A stretch of DNA of 64,000 nucleotides from Bacillus nakamurai (GCF_001584325.1 NZ_LSAZ01000041.1:496001-560000); one strand, 5' to 3'. Numbered from the stretch's first letter, positions 1 through 10,183 are shown. Notes: generated by a model not told the origin, from the sequence alone. Program-made: numbers and translations.

Positions 1-203
1 CTACATGATTTCCTCTATTCCCTTTCGAATTTCGTCAGATTTTGTAATTTTATTTATAATGGACCGCTTTTATGTCCTCTCTATTTACTCTTTTGTTTGA
101 TTACCATTCAAATAAACAATAAGTTACTATCTTTATTTTTTGTTTTTTAATTTTTTATTGTGAAAATGTAAAGAAAACCCGGTGTGAATAGAATTTTCGC
201 GTA
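1..203. other. AT-rich non-coding left edge
   Basis: This stretch is very AT-rich and has no open reading frame I can support on either strand. On the minus strand a purine-rich segment is followed by an ATG at 4-6, but the next codon is a stop, so it is not a visible gene start. It could be the upstream region of a gene lying to the left of the window; in relatives an iturin-type lipopeptide operon is often found next to yxjF, but nothing here proves that. Confidence 0.4.
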
Positions 204-235
204 TAAAAAAACAGCCGATTATTTCGGCTGTTTTG
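204..235 (-). terminator. Intrinsic terminator closing the yxjC-scoAB-yxjF transcription unit
   Basis: An 8-bp stem (ACAGCCGA pairing with TCGGCTGT, loop of five) is followed on the minus strand by a run of T. It lies just beyond the relic of a sigma-54 activator gene and is the first convincing stop for transcripts coming from yxjF. Confidence 0.8.
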
Positions 236-259
236 GTTGACCTGCGGAGTCAGAGAGAT

Positions 260-839
260 TCATAGTTTTTTTCTTCTGGTACTCAATCCGATACACTTTG
301 CATTTGTGTACAGACTTGTTTTCCCGATGCGTAAAAGCTTTGCAGCTTCCGCTTTTTTCTGCCTCTTCGATAGTCTCTCTTTTAACGGTTTGACCGTTTG
401 GGGATGTTGGCCTGTTTGTATTAAGGGGCGCTGTCTTTCTCTAACGTCCGGTTTGCGCGGAAGGTGCAGGTGTTCCGTACATATTCTCCAATTCTCTTAT
501 GTTTCCCGGCCGGGAATAGTATTACAATTCTTCCGCAGCTTCATCGGAAAGCTCCGGCCCATACCTTTACAATCTGGCAGTCGGGACAATATCCTCCATG
601 CTTTCTGCTAACGGCGGGATCTGAATTGTAATCACATTCAGCCGTTAGCACAGATTCTGGCGGAATTTCTCTCCTGTACCATTTTCTCAAATCACACGTG
701 TCACCGCCATTACGCGCTCATCAATCGGTACCGGACTTCTGCCGCCGATCCGTGCAAATTCTTTTTCCTGCAATATAAGCAGCAGAATGTTTTTATTGAA
801 TGTTTCATCGCAATCCGTCCCTTTTACTTCAAACATCAT
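260..839 (-). pseudogene. Degenerate sigma-54-dependent transcriptional activator (relic)
   Basis: Reading the minus strand in shifting frames gives pieces of an enhancer-binding AAA+ activator in the right order. First comes a segment ending in LQEKEFARIGG (about 735-770), typical of the central domain. A degraded middle follows. Then comes RPGNIRELEN (about 480-510), the usual end of the AAA+ domain. Last is a Fis-type helix-turn-helix with EAAKLL and a stop at 260-262. Several frameshifts and in-frame stops separate the pieces, and the sensor and Walker A parts are absent, so no protein is expected. It sits directly downstream of yxjF. In other Bacilli ketone-body or acetoin operons can be run by activators of this class, so it may once have controlled the neighbouring operon. 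Family assignment rests on motif order; which activator it was cannot be told. Confidence 0.75.
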
Positions 840-871
840 AAACGGGGACTTCTTGATAAATCTAGAGACGA

Positions 872-1657
872 TTATTGAGCGGTATAGCCACCATCGAGAA
901 CAACAGCCTGGCCGGTGACGCCTTTCGCTTTGTCGCTGGCCAAAAATACTGCGTAATCAGCGATTTCTTTCACTGACAGAAGACGTTTTTGCGGCACCAG
1001 CGGAAAGATGACATCCTCCAGAACCCGGTCATACGGCACATTTCTTGTTTCGGAAATGTCCTTTAACTGATTGCGGACAAGCTGAGTATCCACATATCCC
1101 GGGCAAAGCGCGTTAACCGTGATTCCGTCAGCAGCGCCTTCAAGGGCGCCCACCTTCGTTAATCCGATGACACCATGCTTGGCGCTGTTGTAGGCCGACT
1201 TGCCGAAAAAACCGATTAATCCGTTAACGGACGCCATATTAATGATCCGTCCGAATTGCTGTTTTTTCATGATGGGAAACGCATGCTTCATTGCGATAAA
1301 TGGCGCTGTCAGCATGACACGAATGAGCCATTCAAACTGTTCTGTGGGAAATTCCTCGATCGGTGCGATATGCTGAATGCCCGCATTATTAACGAGAATG
1401 TCGAGACGTCCGAATTGCTTCTCAACCGTTTGCAGCATGTCGACCACTTGCTTTTCATTTGTTACATCGCATGTAATGCTGACTGCTTCACAGCCTTCCT
1501 CTTTCAGCCTTGCCGCCGCTTCTTTTCCCGCTTGTTCGTTTACATCAGATATGATGACGGCGGCTCCTTCACGGGCAAATTCCTTTGCGATTTCAAACCC
1601 GATTCCTCTGGCGGCTCCTGTCACAATAGCTGTTTTTTCAATAAGCAATGAATTCAT
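872..1657 (-). CDS. yxjF: 3-hydroxybutyrate dehydrogenase, SDR family
   Basis: This 261-residue short-chain dehydrogenase oxidises 3-hydroxybutyrate to acetoacetate with NAD. The N-terminal Rossmann motif TGAARGIG, the NNAG segment, and the catalytic Ser with YNSAK are all present. It is the last intact gene of a minus-strand set with scoA and scoB, the two subunits of succinyl-CoA:acetoacetate CoA-transferase, so the substrate assignment comes largely from context. A good ribosome-binding site (AAGGAGGTG) precedes the ATG, 11 bases after scoB. The product would supply acetoacetate for activation by ScoAB. General SDR activity is certain; the exact substrate is inferred. Confidence 0.9.
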   Translation of the reverse strand: MNSLLIEKTAIVTGAARGIGFEIAKEFAREGAAVIISDVNEQAGKEAAARLKEEGCEAVSITCDVTNEKQVVDMLQTVEKQFGRLDILVNNAGIQHIAPIEEFPTEQFEWLIRVMLTAPFIAMKHAFPIMKKQQFGRIINMASVNGLIGFFGKSAYNSAKHGVIGLTKVGALEGAADGITVNALCPGYVDTQLVRNQLKDISETRNVPYDRVLEDVIFPLVPQKRLLSVKEIADYAVFLASDKAKGVTGQAVVLDGGYTAQ

Positions 1658-1668
1658 GATGCACCTCC

Positions 1669-2331
1669 TTATTTTTGTCTGACCCCGTTCTTTAACGACT
1701 GGCTGACAGTAAAATGACCTTCTGTTTTCTCAAAAACCTCCTCCATTGTTACACCTTCCTGCAGTTCGGTGAGTGTCATACGGCCATCGTGAAAATCGAA
1801 TACAGCCAAATCTGTGATCAGCCGGTCGACCACTTGCCTGCCGGTTAAAGGCAGCGTACATTCCGTTTTCACTTTAGATTCTCCATATTTATTGACGTGC
1901 TCCATGATGACAACAATCCGTTTTGCTCCGTGGACCAAATCCATAGCGCCGCCCATTCCTTTGATCATTTTTCCGGGGATCATCCAGTTCGCCAAATCCC
2001 CTTGTTCGGATACTTCCATGCCGCCGAGGATGGCTAAGTCAATGTGGCCGCCGCGAATCATGGCAAAGGATTCGGCACTGTCAAAATACGAGGCTCCCTT
2101 TACCTCGGTAATGGTTTCTTTTCCCGCATTGATCAGATCCGGGTCCTCCGTTCCTTCCATCGGGTAAGGACCAATTCCGAGCAAGCCGTTTTCAGACTGA
2201 AGCAGGACGTTAAAATCATTCGGTATCTCATTGGCTACAAGCGTCGGCATCCCTATCCCTAAGTTCACATTCATTCCGTCCTTAATTTCCATTACAGCCC
2301 GTTTGATCATTCGTTTTCTGCTATCTCTCAT
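1669..2331 (-). CDS. scoB: Succinyl-CoA:3-ketoacid CoA-transferase subunit B
   Basis: ScoB is the beta subunit of the enzyme that moves CoA from succinyl-CoA to acetoacetate, giving acetoacetyl-CoA. The sequence shows NLGIGMP near the N-terminus and the active-site segment SENGLLGIGPYP with the catalytic glutamate (SEN). I chose the ATG at 2331 (MRDSRKRM), giving 220 residues, because AAAGGAGG sits just before it; a start at 2352 would add seven residues and bury this site. The start overlaps no scoA codon but follows its stop closely, fitting translational coupling of the two subunits. Confidence 0.93.
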   Translation of the reverse strand: MRDSRKRMIKRAVMEIKDGMNVNLGIGMPTLVANEIPNDFNVLLQSENGLLGIGPYPMEGTEDPDLINAGKETITEVKGASYFDSAESFAMIRGGHIDLAILGGMEVSEQGDLANWMIPGKMIKGMGGAMDLVHGAKRIVVIMEHVNKYGESKVKTECTLPLTGRQVVDRLITDLAVFDFHDGRMTLTELQEGVTMEEVFEKTEGHFTVSQSLKNGVRQK

Positions 2332-2348
2332 TCTGTCAGCCTCCTTTA

Positions 2349-3050
2349 TCATGCTTGCCGGACGGTGCGGCGTTCAATCCGTTTTTCATGAACCGTGCCG
2401 AGCAGCACATGCTGCACAAAAATACCCGGCGTGTGAATTTGATCCGGATCAAGCTCTCCGACATCGACGATTTCTTCAGCCTCTGCAATCGTCACTTTGC
2501 CTGCCATTGCAGCGAGCGGATTAAAATTCCTCGCCGTCTTTCTGAACATCAGGTTGCCGAGAGAATCGGCTTTCCACGCCTTTACAATGGCGGCGTTCCC
2601 TGTAATTCCTTTCTCCAAGAGATAGGTGCGTCCGTCAAATGTTTTATGTTCCTTTCCTTCGGCGACTGATGTTCCGACGCCCGCAGATGTATAAAACCCC
2701 GGGATGCCCGCACCTCCCGCGCGAATTCTTTCGGCGAGCGTTCCTTGGGGAACCAATTCGACTTCCAGCTCCCCGCTTAAAAATTGCCGTTCAAAGGTTT
2801 TGTTTTCTCCCACATAGGATGCGATCATTTTTTTGATCTGCCGATTCGCAAGCAGCAGGCCTAATCCCCAATCATCAACACCGCAGTTATTGCTGACAAC
2901 AGTTAAGTTTTTCACGCCGCTGTCTCTGATCGCGAGAATTAATTGTTCCGGGATGCCGCACAGGCCGAATCCTCCTGCGATGAGGGTGTCTCCGTCCTTG
3001 ATCAGTTCAGCAGCATTTTTATAAGAGTCCATCACTTTTCCTTTTCCCAT
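2349..3050 (-). CDS. scoA: Succinyl-CoA:3-ketoacid CoA-transferase subunit A
   Basis: ScoA is the alpha subunit of the CoA-transferase, 233 residues from the ATG at 3050. It carries the glycine-rich [10 protein letters not shown] segment that binds CoA and the family signature around [17 protein letters not shown]. The start is supported by AGAAAGGGGA nine bases upstream. Oddly, no stop codon separates this gene from the broken permease upstream: the permease C-terminus reads in frame straight into ScoA through a short linker (QAKQKGDVN). A TGA in another frame lies two bases before the ATG, which looks like the ancestral permease stop. The CoA-transferase itself looks intact. Confidence 0.92.
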   Translation of the reverse strand: MGKGKVMDSYKNAAELIKDGDTLIAGGFGLCGIPEQLILAIRDSGVKNLTVVSNNCGVDDWGLGLLLANRQIKKMIASYVGENKTFERQFLSGELEVELVPQGTLAERIRAGGAGIPGFYTSAGVGTSVAEGKEHKTFDGRTYLLEKGITGNAAIVKAWKADSLGNLMFRKTARNFNPLAAMAGKVTIAEAEEIVDVGELDPDQIHTPGIFVQHVLLGTVHEKRIERRTVRQA

Positions 3051-4496
3051 ATTCACGTCCCCTTTCTGTTTTGCCTGCACAAGGCCCGTCAGAGTGTAAA
3101 TGGCGATGATGACAAACACAGCGGCTGTTTTAATGATGGTAATGGCAAAGATATCTCTGTAGGATTGGCGGTGGGTCAAACCGGTGACCGCGAGTGTAAT
3201 GACGGCGCCATTATGCGGAAGAGTATCCATCCCGCCGGAGGCCATCGAGATCACCCGGTGCATGACCTCCGGCGGAATGTGAAAAGTATTGATTGCTTCT
3301 GTATATGCTGCTGACATCGCGCTTAAAGCGATGCCCATTCCTCCTGATGCCGATCCTGTAATCCCGGCAAGCGCAGTAGTTGTCACCGCTCCGTTGACAA
3401 GCGGATCAGTAAAGGTCTGCGATATGCCGCTGCTGACCATTTTGAAGCCGGGAAGCGCCGCGATGATGCCGCCAAATCCGTATTCGGCTCCTGTATTCAT
3501 CGACGCCAGCAAGGCGCCCCAGCCCTTCCTTCAAATTGGCGAGTACTTTTTTCCAATCGAACAAAAACGTTGTGATGATACCGATGAACAATGCGAGTTC
3601 TACTGACCAGATCGCAGTGACGGAGGTAAGGTCAATCTTTCCGAACGCTTCTAAGCCGAGAGGCGCAAAATCAAATCCGTCGTGATACCAATGCGGGAGC
3701 CACATGGTGAAGCATTTGTTCATGACCCCAACAAGGATAAGCGGAACAAAGGCGAGCATTTGCTGCGTATACCGGGGACTGCCTCTTGCGGTAAACCAGG
3801 CGAGTTTTTTTCATAAGCCAAATCTGGGGATTCGTTTGCAGCGGAAACTTCAGATTGAAATCCCGCATAGCCTTCTCCTGCTTTGGCAGCTTTTTTGCGT
3901 CGCGATTCTAAATAAAGCATTCCGGCTGTAAGCACAAATACTGCACCAATCAGTCCGAGCCAGGGAGCGGCATAAATGTTTGTTTTAAAAAATGCTGTCG
4001 GAATGACATTCTGAATTTGCGGTGTGCCGGGAAGCGCATCCATTGTAAATGTAAAGGCGCCTAATGCAATCGTTCCCGGTATCAGACGCTTGGGGATATC
4101 AGCTTTGATAAATAGGTTCTTAGCAAATGGATAGACGGCAAACACCGCTACGAAAAGGCTGACGCCGCTGTACGTTAAAATCGCACCCATTAAAACGATG
4201 GCGAGAATAGCTCTTTTTGCTCCCACAAGTCTGACGATTGTTTTTGCAATCGACTCGGCGAGCCCGGATATTTCAACAACCTTGCCAAAAACAGCCCCCA
4301 AAAGAAATACGGGAAAATAGAGCTTAATAAATCCTACCATCTTCTCCATAAATATATTCGAGAAGAAAGGAAGTACGAAGCTCGGATCTGTCAAAAGCAC
4401 AGCAAACAGCGCACAAATCGGGGCAAATAAAATGACTGAAAATCCCCGGTAAGCCGCAAACATCAGCAAGCCTAATGCCAATAAAATAATAATCAT
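3051..4496 (-). pseudogene. yxjC: GntP-family permease, frameshifted (yxjC)
   Basis: YxjC is a GntP-type carboxylate permease, presumably importing 3-hydroxybutyrate or acetoacetate for the enzymes encoded downstream. About 230 N-terminal residues of membrane helices read cleanly. The frame then breaks at a run of seven T (3805-3811), where one base seems missing. It is restored at a four-C run (3517-3520), where one base seems extra. Between them homology continues in another frame (for example LAFVPLILVGVMN). The end then runs in frame into scoA without a stop. The start at 4496 follows AAGAGGGG. Either the permease is inactive in this strain or the sequence has homopolymer errors. Confidence 0.82.
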
Positions 4497-4529
4497 GTCC
4501 ACAAGCACCCCTCTTTTCCGCTTAATAAT

Positions 4530-4543
4530 GGTAAGCGCTTACA
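4530..4543 (-). promoter_or_regulatory. CcpA catabolite-responsive element (cre) upstream of yxjC
   Basis: On the minus strand the sequence is TGTAAGCGCTTACC. This differs at one end base from the palindrome TGTAAGCGCTTACA, which is close to an ideal CcpA target. It lies 34 bases before the permease start, downstream of any likely promoter, so CcpA bound here could block transcription when glucose is present. That fits an operon for a secondary carbon source. Confidence 0.8.
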
Positions 4544-4555
4544 AAGAAGAATATA

Positions 4556-4571
4556 AACATAGGGCTTGCCA
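4556..4571 (-). promoter_or_regulatory. Possible sigma-54 (-24/-12) promoter for yxjC operon
   Basis: The minus strand reads TGGCAAG, four bases, then ATGTT, against the SigL consensus TGGCACR-N4-TTGCW. The -24 half is good, but the -12 GC is GT here, so the site is weak. It is reported because a sigma-54 activator relic lies at the other end of the same operon; the promoter may have decayed together with its activator. Confidence 0.3.
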
Positions 4572-4780
4572 GTTTTGCGCAAAGTATCACAGCTTCATTG
4601 GGGAGACAGCCCCTGTTTCTTAGACCCGGCCGTGTTACATTGAATAATTGCTTGGATGAGGTTTTTAAGTTAGTAAGATGGTTCAGCGGAGATTTTGCTT
4701 CATAAATATTCAATTCTCTTCTCTTTTATTTATTTCCTGCAAGAGGAACCGGATTTTAAACCAGCCCCTCCTGCATAGTA

Positions 4781-5977
4781 TCAGCCGAGGACAACGGGAA
4801 GCTCTGTCAGCGACCTGAAACCAAAAAGTTTGCGGTATTCAAGCTCAGATGCGGCCAGCCGTAGCTTAGGCATCCGCTCTAACAGTGTGAGAATTGCAAT
4901 TTGGGCCTCAATGCGTGCCAATGAGGCGCCTGCGCAAAAATGCGCGCCTTTTCCGAATGCAAGATGCGGATTCGGATTTCTTTCGATGTCCAGTTTGTGA
5001 GGATGATCGAATATGCTCGGATCGCGATTGGCGGCGCCTAAAAGGATATATACCTGCTCTCCTTCTTTTATGATCTTTCCATTGATCTCGCAGTCTTCTG
5101 AAGCGGTGCGTGCGGTCAGCTGCGTCGGGCTGTCGTAGCGCAAACATTCCTCGACTGCAAATTCAATAAGCGAGGGGTTTTCCTTCAGTGCGCTAAGCTG
5201 TTCCTGGTGTTTCACTAAAGAAAGCACTCCGCTGCTGATGAGGTTTACCGTCGTCTCGTGTCCGGCTATGGCAAGTAAGATACATGCCGCGAGCACTTCC
5301 TCTTCTGAAAGCTGTTCCTGCATGATGAACTTGCTGATCAAGTCTTCCCGAGGCTGCACTTTCCGCTTGTGAATCAAGTCTTTAAAATATGCCGTCAGCT
5401 TGCCGGCGGTGTCGCTGGCTTTTACTAAAGCTTTTCTAGATCGGGTAAAATCAATGGCCTGAATGATGTCTGCCGTCCATTGTCTGAATTGATATCTCTC
5501 CTCTTTCGGCACTCCGAGTATCTTTGCGATGATGAGGCTTGCCAATGGAAAGGCAAACTCTGAAACAAGGTCCGCGGTTTTTCTGTTTTGGATTTGATCC
5601 AACAAGTCATGAACCGTTTCTTTTATACAGGGGCGAAGTGATTCCGCCGTCTTCGCGGTAAATTCTTTACCAATAATCATCCGCATCCGCTTATGGTCTG
5701 ATTGATTTTTATATAACAGCATATCATGCTGGATATGTGTAAGATTTTCATATTTTGCTGATGATTCCGGAAAAGGAATGCGGTTTTTAAATCGGGTGTC
5801 TTTCAGAATCGCTGCCGCCTCTTCGTATCCGGTGACATACCAGCCCGGATATTTTAAAACGGTTCCTTTATAAACAGGATCAATGGACCGCAGTTTCTCA
5901 TAAAACGGATAAGGATCTCTCCAAAAATCCGAATCAGTGAAGAGGCTTGGCTTTGGCGTATGTAACTCAGCCGTCAT
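4781..5977 (-). CDS. bioI: Cytochrome P450 of pimelate synthesis
   Basis: BioI (CYP107H family) cleaves fatty-acyl chains on acyl carrier protein to give pimeloyl units for biotin synthesis. The 398-residue sequence has the I-helix AGHETT, the K-helix ExxR region, and the haem-binding loop FGKGAHFC with the proximal cysteine near residue 346. It is the last gene of the bio operon, starting one base after bioB ends. I see no convincing intrinsic terminator in the roughly 200 bases downstream. Confidence 0.95.
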   Translation of the reverse strand: MTAELHTPKPSLFTDSDFWRDPYPFYEKLRSIDPVYKGTVLKYPGWYVTGYEEAAAILKDTRFKNRIPFPESSAKYENLTHIQHDMLLYKNQSDHKRMRMIIGKEFTAKTAESLRPCIKETVHDLLDQIQNRKTADLVSEFAFPLASLIIAKILGVPKEERYQFRQWTADIIQAIDFTRSRKALVKASDTAGKLTAYFKDLIHKRKVQPREDLISKFIMQEQLSEEEVLAACILLAIAGHETTVNLISSGVLSLVKHQEQLSALKENPSLIEFAVEECLRYDSPTQLTARTASEDCEINGKIIKEGEQVYILLGAANRDPSIFDHPHKLDIERNPNPHLAFGKGAHFCAGASLARIEAQIAILTLLERMPKLRLAASELEYRKLFGFRSLTELPVVLG

Positions 5978-5978
5978 A

Positions 5979-6998
5979 TTATCCCTCCGTATTGGAAGCA
6001 GCTTGTAAACTGGCTTTCATTTCTTCAACTGATTCGACCTCAAATCCTAAATCATGGAGCATCTTATGATCCTCTGTTTCATTCTGACCAGCCGTTGTTA
6101 AGTAATCTCCGACGAAAATCGAATTTGCGGCATAAAGCCCCAGCGGCTGGAGCGAACCAAGGTTGACTTCCCGGCCGCCTGAGATACGGATTTCCTTTGA
6201 CGGATGAATAAATCGGAACATGGCCAAAACTTTCAAACAATAAACCGGGTTTAATTCACTCACCCCTTCTAACGGAGTGCCGTCAATGGCATGTAAAAAA
6301 TTAATCGGAATGGAGTCGGCATCAAGCACTTTTAAACTTCTCGCCATATCGACGACGTCCTGTTTCGTCTCCTTCATGCCGACGATGACGCCTGAGCACG
6401 GAGACATACCCGATTTTTTAGCCGTTTGGACTGTGTTGACTCTGTCGTCATATGTGTGTGAGGTCGTAATGTTTGAATGATTTCTTTTGGATGTATTGAT
6501 GTTATGATTGTAACGGTCAACCCCGGCCTGTTTCAGGCGCTGCGCCTGCTCCGGCTTTAATAGCCCAAGACATGCGCAAATTTTTAAACCGTAGGTCTCT
6601 TTAATTTCTTTGACAGCCTCAACAACTTGGTCTACTTCTCTATTTGACGGGCCTCTGCCGCTGGCGACGATACAGTATGTTCCTATATTTAAATCATGAG
6701 CGCGTTTTGCCCCTTTAAGCAATATATGTTTATCAACCATCCGATAAGACTCGATCGGCGCTTTTGATATGGCGGATTGGGAACAGTACCCGCAATTTTC
6801 AGGACACAGACCGGATTTCGCATTCATAATCATGTTGAGCTTTACTTTTTTTCCGTAGTAACGTTTCCTGATTTGAAAAGCGGCATGCATCAGCATTAAG
6901 ATATCTTCATCCGGACATTCCAAAATAGCAAGCGCTTCATTGTCTGTTACTTCCGCTCCATCTAACACTTTCTCTGCAAGATCCATCCATTGATTCAT
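5979..6998 (-). CDS. bioB: Biotin synthase
   Basis: BioB is a radical-SAM enzyme that inserts sulphur into dethiobiotin to make biotin. The 339-residue protein has the radical-SAM cluster motif CPENCGYC near residue 65 and the downstream NHNINTS segment involved in substrate binding. It overlaps the end of bioD by four bases, as expected for coupled translation in this operon. Confidence 0.97.
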   Translation of the reverse strand: MNQWMDLAEKVLDGAEVTDNEALAILECPDEDILMLMHAAFQIRKRYYGKKVKLNMIMNAKSGLCPENCGYCSQSAISKAPIESYRMVDKHILLKGAKRAHDLNIGTYCIVASGRGPSNREVDQVVEAVKEIKETYGLKICACLGLLKPEQAQRLKQAGVDRYNHNINTSKRNHSNITTSHTYDDRVNTVQTAKKSGMSPCSGVIVGMKETKQDVVDMARSLKVLDADSIPINFLHAIDGTPLEGVSELNPVYCLKVLAMFRFIHPSKEIRISGGREVNLGSLQPLGLYAANSIFVGDYLTTAGQNETEDHKMLHDLGFEVESVEEMKASLQAASNTEG

Positions 6999-7702
6999 CT
7001 TTCTCGCCCCATTTTCATTGGATTCATGAATAAGGACACATCTACATGCTCCTCTATCATGTTTTGAATGTTTTCAGCCGTAACGTGTTTCAGCTTTGGT
7101 GTTATTCCTAAAATCGGAACACCGCATAATGTTTCAATCATCTTTGGGTTGGTCTCTTCATCTAGCCCCGGGCGGCCGCTTGTTCCATTGATCACGATGC
7201 CGATGATGTGAAGCCCCATTTTTTTCGCATATTCAACGGTTAAATACGTATGATTAATCGTCCCGAGATCAGGCCTTGTTACAATGACAACCGGCAATTC
7301 CAAAGCTTTTATGAGATGACTGACTAAGTAATCCTCTCCCAGAGGAACTGAGATTCCGCCTGCTCCCTCAACTATGAAACAATCATGCTTATCTTTTATA
7401 TTCCTCCAATGATTGATGACCTCTTCCATGCCGACGGACCTTCCTTCAAGCATTAAAGCAACGTGCGGAGCAAGCGGCTCTTTGCATTCAAAGGGAGTAA
7501 TGTCCTCATGAGAGAGGCATGTTTGTGACATTTGTTTCAGCAAGGATGTGTCGCTTTTCGGATGGCTGCGCGGCACTCCGCTTAAAAACGGTTTAAATAC
7601 CCCGACATCGACACTCTTTTGTTTGAATAAAGCGGCAAGGCCGCAAGATATAACGGTTTTTCCCACTCCCGTATCTGTTCCTGTAACAAAAAAACTCTTC
7701 AT
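6995..7702 (-). CDS. bioD: Dethiobiotin synthetase
   Basis: BioD closes the ureido ring of 7,8-diaminopelargonic acid with CO2 and ATP. The 235-residue sequence begins with the P-loop GTDTGVGKT and has the EGAGG motif near residue 115. It overlaps bioF by four bases and bioB by four bases. Confidence 0.97.
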   Translation of the reverse strand: MKSFFVTGTDTGVGKTVISCGLAALFKQKSVDVGVFKPFLSGVPRSHPKSDTSLLKQMSQTCLSHEDITPFECKEPLAPHVALMLEGRSVGMEEVINHWRNIKDKHDCFIVEGAGGISVPLGEDYLVSHLIKALELPVVIVTRPDLGTINHTYLTVEYAKKMGLHIIGIVINGTSGRPGLDEETNPKMIETLCGVPILGITPKLKHVTAENIQNMIEEHVDVSLFMNPMKMGRER

Positions 7703-8862
7703 TTGATCATGTTCAACTCTTTTCCAGTGAGATAAAACGCCTCTAACAATTCGTCTATGTCCCTTACGCTGCGGTCAGCGGTGACTGTCAGCCTTATTCT
7801 GCTTTCTCCTTCCGGAACAGTCGGCGGACGAATGGCCGGCGCATAAATTCCCTTTTCCTCCAGGCTTTTTGCAAATAAAACAGCTTCTTGAGCACCCCCG
7901 ATTATGACGGGTATGATCGGAGTATCTCCTCGCTTTAAGCTGAATCCCATATCTTTGAGGCGTGTTTTTATCATCTTTACAGATGACTGCAAATGGCGGC
8001 GTGTATCCTGAAGGCCTTCTATAATGTCAAAGGCTGTATATGCAGCGGCACAAACCGCCGGCTGGACGGCTGTCTGAAAGATAAACGTTCTGGCATGATT
8101 CAGCAAGAAATCGATTAATACTTTCGAACCTGCGGCAAAACCGCCTTCTGTTCCGACGGCTTTACTTAAAGTGCCGATCACAACATCAGGGGAAACGCCA
8201 AAATATTCACTCGTTCCTCTGCCGTGTTCGCCTAAAACCCCTGTTGCATGTGCGTCATCCACAATTACAAAAGCCTGATATTCTTTTGCAAGCGGAATGA
8301 TCCGGTCAAGAGGCGCAATCGTACCGTCCATGCTGAAAACGCCATCTGTGACAATAAAGCGCCGCTGATCACCCTGTACAGCTGCAAGCTTTTCTTCCAG
8401 ATCACCCATATCAATGTGGCGATAAACGATCGTTTCAGCTTTTGACAAACGGCATCCGTCAATCAGACTGGCATGATTGAATTGATCGCTTAAAATGACG
8501 TCTCCTTTTTCAGGCAATGAAGAAAGTACGCCGATATTCGCCAAATATCCGCTTGAAAACAACAGAGCCGCTTCCGTCTGTTTAAAGTCTGCAATTTTCC
8601 GTTCGAGTTTCTCATGCCAGACAGTATTGCCCGTCGTTAACCGCGAACCGCTGCTTCCCGCTCCAAATTGGCCCAATGCCGTTTTAGAGGCCGTTATCAA
8701 TCGTTCATCATTTGCCAGCCCCAAATAATCATTTGAGGCCCAGATCATGTGAGATTGAAGTACAGGGTCCCTCGTCCGTAAAGTCCGATACAGCCCGGCT
8801 TCTTTCGTCATGTCCAGCCTTCTGGTTAACAAGCCGTCAAAATTCACGGCTTGTAACCTCAC
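7699..8862 (-). CDS. bioF: 8-amino-7-oxononanoate synthase
   Basis: BioF condenses pimeloyl-CoA with alanine using pyridoxal phosphate. The 387-residue protein shows the PLP-enzyme signatures DDAHATGV (around residue 203) and TLSKAVG, whose lysine binds the cofactor. The start lies 26 bases inside bioK, so the two are translationally coupled; a slightly later start is possible. Confidence 0.96.
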   Translation of the reverse strand: MRLQAVNFDGLLTRRLDMTKEAGLYRTLRTRDPVLQSHMIWASNDYLGLANDERLITASKTALGQFGAGSSGSRLTTGNTVWHEKLERKIADFKQTEAALLFSSGYLANIGVLSSLPEKGDVILSDQFNHASLIDGCRLSKAETIVYRHIDMGDLEEKLAAVQGDQRRFIVTDGVFSMDGTIAPLDRIIPLAKEYQAFVIVDDAHATGVLGEHGRGTSEYFGVSPDVVIGTLSKAVGTEGGFAAGSKVLIDFLLNHARTFIFQTAVQPAVCAAAYTAFDIIEGLQDTRRHLQSSVKMIKTRLKDMGFSLKRGDTPIIPVIIGGAQEAVLFAKSLEEKGIYAPAIRPPTVPEGESRIRLTVTADRSVRDIDELLEAFYLTGKELNMIK

Positions 8863-10183
8863 GGATCGCTTCTTTCATGATGGATACCATCGCTTTCAGT
8901 TCTTCGGTTGTGCTGGCGAGCGGTGGAAGAAAGGCTACTACGTCTCCCAGCGGTCTCGTCAGCATGCCAAGCTCTCTCATTTTTAAAGACACTTGGTATC
9001 CGACCCGCTGCTCAGGAGGATAAGGCTGTTTTGTTTCTTTTGTCTGAACAAGCTCTATACCGGCCATCAAACCGAGCTGGCGGACATCGCCGACGTGAGG
9101 AAGCGATGTCAGGTCATGAAGAAGCAATTCCGCCGTTTTTGATTTTTCGGCAACCTGTTCAACGATGCGTTCAGCTTCAAATAAACGTAAATTTTCAATC
9201 GCTACCGCACAGCCGAGCTGATTTCCTGTGTACGAATGGCCGTGATAAAATGTTTTTCCTTTTTCATAGTCGTCGTAGAATGCTTCGTAAATCGCTTCTG
9301 TCGCAAATGTGACGGCAATCGGCAAATAGCCTCCTGTAATTCCTTTTCCTGCCGCCATTAAGTCAGGCTGAACGTTTTCATGCTCACAGGCAAACATTTT
9401 CCCGGTACGGCCAAACCCCGTCGCCACTTCATCAACAATCATTAAAACATCGTATTTTGTACAAAGCTGACGCACACCTGACAAAAATCCGTCAGGCATG
9501 ACAATCATGCCGGATGCTCCTTGAACCATCGATTCAATGGTAAGCGCAGCTATTTCTCCGTGATGCTCCGTAAGCAGCTGTTCGAGCGCTTCTAGGCATT
9601 CATCGCGGCACTGTTCCGGGTCACCGCTTTCCGAACGATAAACATAAGGGATCGGAGCCTTGAAGCTTTCAAACATAAGCGGTCCGTATACATGGTGAAA
9701 GAGTTCGATTGAACCGACACTGACAGCTCCGATCGTATCGCCATGGTAGCCGTTTTTCATAGAGATGAATTTTTGCTTTTCCGGTTTCCCTCTATTCTTC
9801 CAATATTGAAATGCCATTTTCAGAGCAATTTCCATTGCTTCCGCTCCGCTGTCAGAATAAAAGACACGTGTCAGCTTATCTGGGGTGATGTTGATTAACA
9901 TTTCGGCAAGCTCTGTCGCCGGGACATTCGTCATGCCCAGCAACGTCGAATGAGCGATTTTTTCAAGCTGTTTTTTAATGGCCTCATCTAATTCTTTTTT
10001 GCGGTGTCCGTGCACATTGAGCCATACCGAAGAAAATCCGTCATAGTATTCCTTGCCGTTAATATCTTTCAACTTGATTCCGTTTCCGCTTTCGATGATT
10101 AGTGGATTTTCATCGTAATCTTTCATTTGTGTAAAAGGCAGCCAAAGATATTTTTTGCTTTTTTCAATAATCGATTGCCTCAT
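8837..10183 (-). CDS. bioK: Diaminopelargonic acid aminotransferase (BioA/BioK type)
   Basis: This class III aminotransferase converts 8-amino-7-oxononanoate to 7,8-diaminopelargonic acid; in B. subtilis the amino donor is lysine instead of S-adenosylmethionine. The 448-residue sequence has YHGDTIG, the [11 protein letters not shown] motif near residue 255, and [10 protein letters not shown] with the PLP lysine. The gene overlaps bioW by four bases. It is often called bioA; donor specificity is taken from the B. subtilis enzyme, not from visible residues. Confidence 0.95.
   Translation of the reverse strand: MRQSIIEKSKKYLWLPFTQMKDYDENPLIIESGNGIKLKDINGKEYYDGFSSVWLNVHGHRKKELDEAIKKQLEKIAHSTLLGMTNVPATELAEMLINITPDKLTRVFYSDSGAEAMEIALKMAFQYWKNRGKPEKQKFISMKNGYHGDTIGAVSVGSIELFHHVYGPLMFESFKAPIPYVYRSESGDPEQCRDECLEALEQLLTEHHGEIAALTIESMVQGASGMIVMPDGFLSGVRQLCTKYDVLMIVDEVATGFGRTGKMFACEHENVQPDLMAAGKGITGGYLPIAVTFATEAIYEAFYDDYEKGKTFYHGHSYTGNQLGCAVAIENLRLFEAERIVEQVAEKSKTAELLLHDLTSLPHVGDVRQLGLMAGIELVQTKETKQPYPPEQRVGYQVSLKMRELGMLTRPLGDVVAFLPPLASTTEELKAMVSIMKEAIREVTSREF

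Noticed and set aside
237-611. 124-codon plus-strand frame
   Set aside because: It is antisense to recognisable sigma-54 activator pieces, has no ribosome-binding site and no protein-like composition.
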